This document shows positions 61,853 to 64,000 of a stretch of DNA of 64,000 nt, piece after piece. Below the pieces are notes generated by a model. It saw only the letters and a list, made by a program, of their open reading frames with translations, was not told where the DNA came from and did not search any database. How positions within the stretch are numbered: the first letter of the stretch is position 1; every line of letters starts with the position of its first letter. The position numbers and the translations under genes are program-made. This DNA is from Spirosoma validum (GTDB taxonomy: Bacteria > Bacteroidota > Bacteroidia > Cytophagales > Spirosomataceae), in assembly GCF_014699035.1 (NCBI RefSeq), contig NZ_JACXAA010000001.1:620001-684000 (forward strand), in the 5' to 3' direction.

Positions 61853-61876
61853 GGCACCGACCTCGGTGCTTTTTTT
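61853..61876 (+). terminator. Hairpin with T-tract after tRNA-Gly
   Basis: GCACCGA (61854-61860) and TCGGTGC (61863-61869) form a tight stem followed by eight Ts. It lies between the two tRNA genes, so they may be separate transcripts. Confidence 0.75.
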
Positions 61877-61901
61877 GTAAATGCCGCTTTGGCGGATGAA
61901 T

Positions 61902-61986
61902 GCCGGGATGGTGGAATCGGTAGACACGCCGGACTTAAAATCCTGTGGGCCTCAAGCCCGTGCGGGTTCGACTCCCGCTCCTGGTA
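61902..61986 (+). tRNA. tRNA-Leu (TAA)
   Basis: 85 nt with a long variable arm. The acceptor GCCGGGA pairs with TCCTGGT (two wobble pairs), discriminator A. The D arm contains GGTGGAATCGGTAGACAC, the anticodon loop is ACTTAAAAT (anticodon TAA), the variable arm GTGGGCCTCAAGCCCGT, and the T arm GCGGGTTCGACTCCCGC. Confidence 0.95.
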
Positions 61987-61996
61987 CTTGACTATC

Positions 61997-62032
61997 AATG
62001 GGTCACGCTCTTCTAAGCGTGACCCATTTTTT
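61997..62032 (+). terminator. Terminator after tRNA-Leu
   Basis: A 13-bp perfect stem (61997-62009 with 62016-62028; AATGGGTCACGCT) with 6-nt loop is followed by Ts. Confidence 0.88.
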
Positions 62033-62173
62033 ATTGGTACAACATAGGCACAAAAAAATAATTATCTGGATCCTTGATACGGTTTATAGATCGTTGTTAG
62101 TTTCTGTTGGTAACTGATTTCGCCCGTAAATCGGCTCATAAATCGATAGTCGTTATCAGCTACCTAACTGACA

Positions 62174-62600
62174 TCAATTTTTTAGTAATTGCTCATTATT
62201 TGTTGTGTTGGTACTAATGGGCAAGAACTCAGTTTGTGTCCTTAAAATATAGCCCATTTGTAAGCCGGGGTACCCATAGAATGGGTAGTTTCTCAATTTG
62301 TATCGTAGGCCAATTGGCTGAATCAGATAATCAAACTTAGTTCCGACTTTGTCCAACAAACTTGTATTGGCTATTATGTATAACTAGGTTATAAACGTAG
62401 TCAGAGCCTACTTGTAAAGTTAATGGATGGGGGTTATCGTCATTAGGTATTGAGCCGATAGCACACCAACAGTTGCAGTCGTTTCGGCATATATTACCCC
62501 ATTTGATGCCTTTTCTTAACCAATTACGACCGTTTATTGATTTTGTGTAATTCTTCCTTGTACATTTTGTTTTGGTTCGTATATTTGAAATCTTTGACAA
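62174..62600 (-). pseudogene. Possible remnant of an outer-membrane beta-barrel protein
   Basis: Two overlapping minus-strand frames may be pieces of one gene. One reads from about 62360 to 62174 (LLDKVGTKFDYLIQPIGLRY, then YGYPGLQMGYILRT), like a strand pair of a PorT-type barrel protein. The other runs 62600-62337 (QVGSDYVYNLVIHNSQYKF). A frameshift near 62350 would join them. There is no intact start or signal peptide. Weak evidence. Confidence 0.35.
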
Positions 62601-62758
62601 ATCCGACCTGGCGTTAAATCACTCATAATGAGCAACTTTTGAACGCTATTTTCGTCTTTGTTAAGCGGTTATCCACCCGATTCGAAAGAAACAACGTTCA
62701 CCTTTTTCTGCTGTTCTGTTCATGACCGGACAGGTCAGTTCCGAATTGCACATTTCAC

Positions 62759-64000
62759 ATGAAAGTTTCGCCTTTGCAGCCATTTCAAATCGTGTATTCT
62801 TTATTGGATCACGAGTTTCTAGGGTATCTCATTGAAGCCTTTGTCGTGCAACGTAACAGCCGGGGTGAGCTAACTTTACAGAATCAAACGCTCTCTACAC
62901 AGAACGTTGGTGAATTTGCCAAAGGTCTAAATGAACGGGATTTCGAACTGGTTAAACTCATCGACAGTATTCAGCAAGACACGATTGTCAAAAAATTCAA
63001 TACCCGTAAATTACCCGCAGTCAATTTCTTTCTGAAAATCTATGATCCACATAAGGGTGACAAACTAGTTCAGGAAGCAATTTGTAGTTACCTGGAGGCT
63101 ATAAAAGCGCAGATTATGGCGCTGCTGCCTGGTAAACCTTTTTATATTATGGGCAACGATGGAAACCCGGCGTGGGAATCTATCACCTGGATGCCCGAAC
63201 CAGCACGAGTTCATTTTCACTTCGTCCGTAATGTCGACTCGACGCACTATTTCCCAATTATTCGCTATCCAACAGGGCGAGAGGGCGAAACGGAGCGAAT
63301 CGATTTCCAATTTAAAGATGCGCTGATGATCTGTGATGAACCAGCCTATATGATGGTTGGTAACCGGCTTTATCATTTTAGCAAAAATGTCGATGGGAAA
63401 AAACTACGTCCTTTTTTCACAAAAAACCACATTGTCATTCCGCGAAATATCGAACAGCAGTATTACGAACGGTTTGTCACTCAACTCATTGCTTCGTATG
63501 ACGTATATGCTAAAGGGTTCGAAATCCGGTCCGAAGTTTTAACCCCAATACCTGTTCTGACAGTTTCCGAAATGGTTTCGTCTAGTCAGGCTACCGTAGC
63601 GCCGGTCTTGCAAACTGCATTATCAATGATCGATACAGTTGACCCTGAAGAGGAATCCAGTCAGCGTATTGCATTTGATTTATCCTTTCAATACGGTGAC
63701 TTTATGTTTAGGTACGATAATTTTGGTACATCGGCCAACGTGAGCTTGGAAAAGAAAAACGACGAATACATTTTTCATAAAATTCGTCGGGATCAGCGAC
63801 TGGAGCGACAAAAATTAGGGGTTCTGCGTGATACTGGCCTTGACTTACGGAACGGTCGCCTGACCCTATCAAAAGCGGATGCATTCGCCTGGTTATCTCA
63901 CCATGGCCAGCAAGTTCAGGAAACAGGCTTTCTTCTTCGGCAAAGTGAACAGGATTCGAAACGGTATTTTCTGGGCTATTCAAGCATTGACGTATCGATT
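62759..64000 (+). CDS. SNF2-family DEAD/DEAH helicase, N-terminal part (runs off the window)
   Basis: 414 codons are open from ATG 62759 to the window end without a stop. The start MKVSPLQPFQIVYSLLDHEF matches the beginning of a large SNF2-type ATPase conserved in Bacteroidota, and the region with LPAVNFFLKIYDPHKGDKLV and PTGREGETERIDFQFKD fits the N-terminal accessory domain of that group. The helicase motor motifs would be downstream, outside the window, so the call is by resemblance of the N-terminus only. Such proteins are thought to remodel protein-nucleic acid complexes. Confidence 0.72.
   Translation, partial: MKVSPLQPFQIVYSLLDHEFLGYLIEAFVVQRNSRGELTLQNQTLSTQNVGEFAKGLNERDFELVKLIDSIQQDTIVKKFNTRKLPAVNFFLKIYDPHKGDKLVQEAICSYLEAIKAQIMALLPGKPFYIMGNDGNPAWESITWMPEPARVHFHFVRNVDSTHYFPIIRYPTGREGETERIDFQFKDALMICDEPAYMMVGNRLYHFSKNVDGKKLRPFFTKNHIVIPRNIEQQYYERFVTQLIASYDVYAKGFEIRSEVLTPIPVLTVSEMVSSSQATVAPVLQTALSMIDTVDPEEESSQRIAFDLSFQYGDFMFRYDNFGTSANVSLEKKNDEYIFHKIRRDQRLERQKLGVLRDTGLDLRNGRLTLSKADAFAWLSHHGQQVQETGFLLRQSEQDSKRYFLGYSSIDVSI

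Noticed and set aside
61666..61998. 110-codon minus-strand frame across both tRNA genes
   Set aside because: It is the reverse strand of two complete tRNA genes and a terminator; such frames are a common artefact.

Overview
The window looks like a chromosomal segment of a Bacteroidota bacterium of the Cytophagales, most like Spirosoma or a close relative. The inference rests on protein resemblance rather than a search. It draws on a T9SS sorting tail, DUF3078 and DUF4296 proteins, a Bacteroidota-type SNF2 helicase N-terminus, a TonB-dependent receptor, and many genes without a Shine-Dalgarno sequence. No phage, insertion sequence, CRISPR array or replication origin was seen.

Layout. 1-4150: the end of tsf, a decayed ECF sigma gene, then an intact ECF sigma gene, a 67-aa protein, an MscS-type channel, a DUF3078 outer-membrane protein and a short MscL, which reads as an envelope or osmotic-stress block. 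4186-13041: a division and cell-wall (dcw) cluster murD-ftsW-murG-murC-ftsQ-ftsA-ftsZ, with a perfect 24-bp inverted repeat at the murD/ftsW junction and a hairpin between ftsA and ftsZ. 13112-22286: housekeeping genes (AlkD-like repair protein, ffh, polyprenol-phosphate mannosyltransferase, protoporphyrinogen oxidase, a DUF58/VWA operon, rnhB). 22345-25822: a ribose-type ABC importer. 25888-33957: an orphan PBECR-like nuclease, two beta-oxidation genes, a secreted Hint-domain protein and two Tat-exported enzymes (amine oxidase and aminotransferase).

33958-38735 is an AT-rich accessory stretch with a lipoprotein, a 960-aa T9SS-secreted esterase with a duplicated domain, and a lipocalin-like lipoprotein. 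38867-43146 is a toxin-antitoxin island: two PIN modules sit downstream of an M28 peptidase gene, each followed by another copy of that gene's 3' end, and a mazEF pair lies just upstream. 43270-48948 carries a secreted oxidative carbohydrate set (propeller-cupredoxin fusion, PA14 protein, sorbosone-dehydrogenase-like protein).

49065-52070 pairs a TonB-dependent receptor with a single-domain ModE-like regulator. A 55-bp palindrome made of two CGTTAT-N12-ATAACG boxes lies directly before the receptor start, which suggests a ModE-controlled outer-membrane oxyanion uptake system; this is the strongest candidate for an undescribed system. The rest holds a cydB remnant, an MBOAT/SGNH acylation pair, endonuclease V, two secreted hydrolases, a membrane-bound AraC-type regulator, tRNA-Gly and tRNA-Leu, decayed sequence, and the 5' part of an SNF2-family helicase gene running off the window.

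Long perfect inverted repeats recur between genes (5528, 28623, 48963, 51632, 60062, 61049). Some are plausible terminators, while others look like dispersed palindromic repeats.
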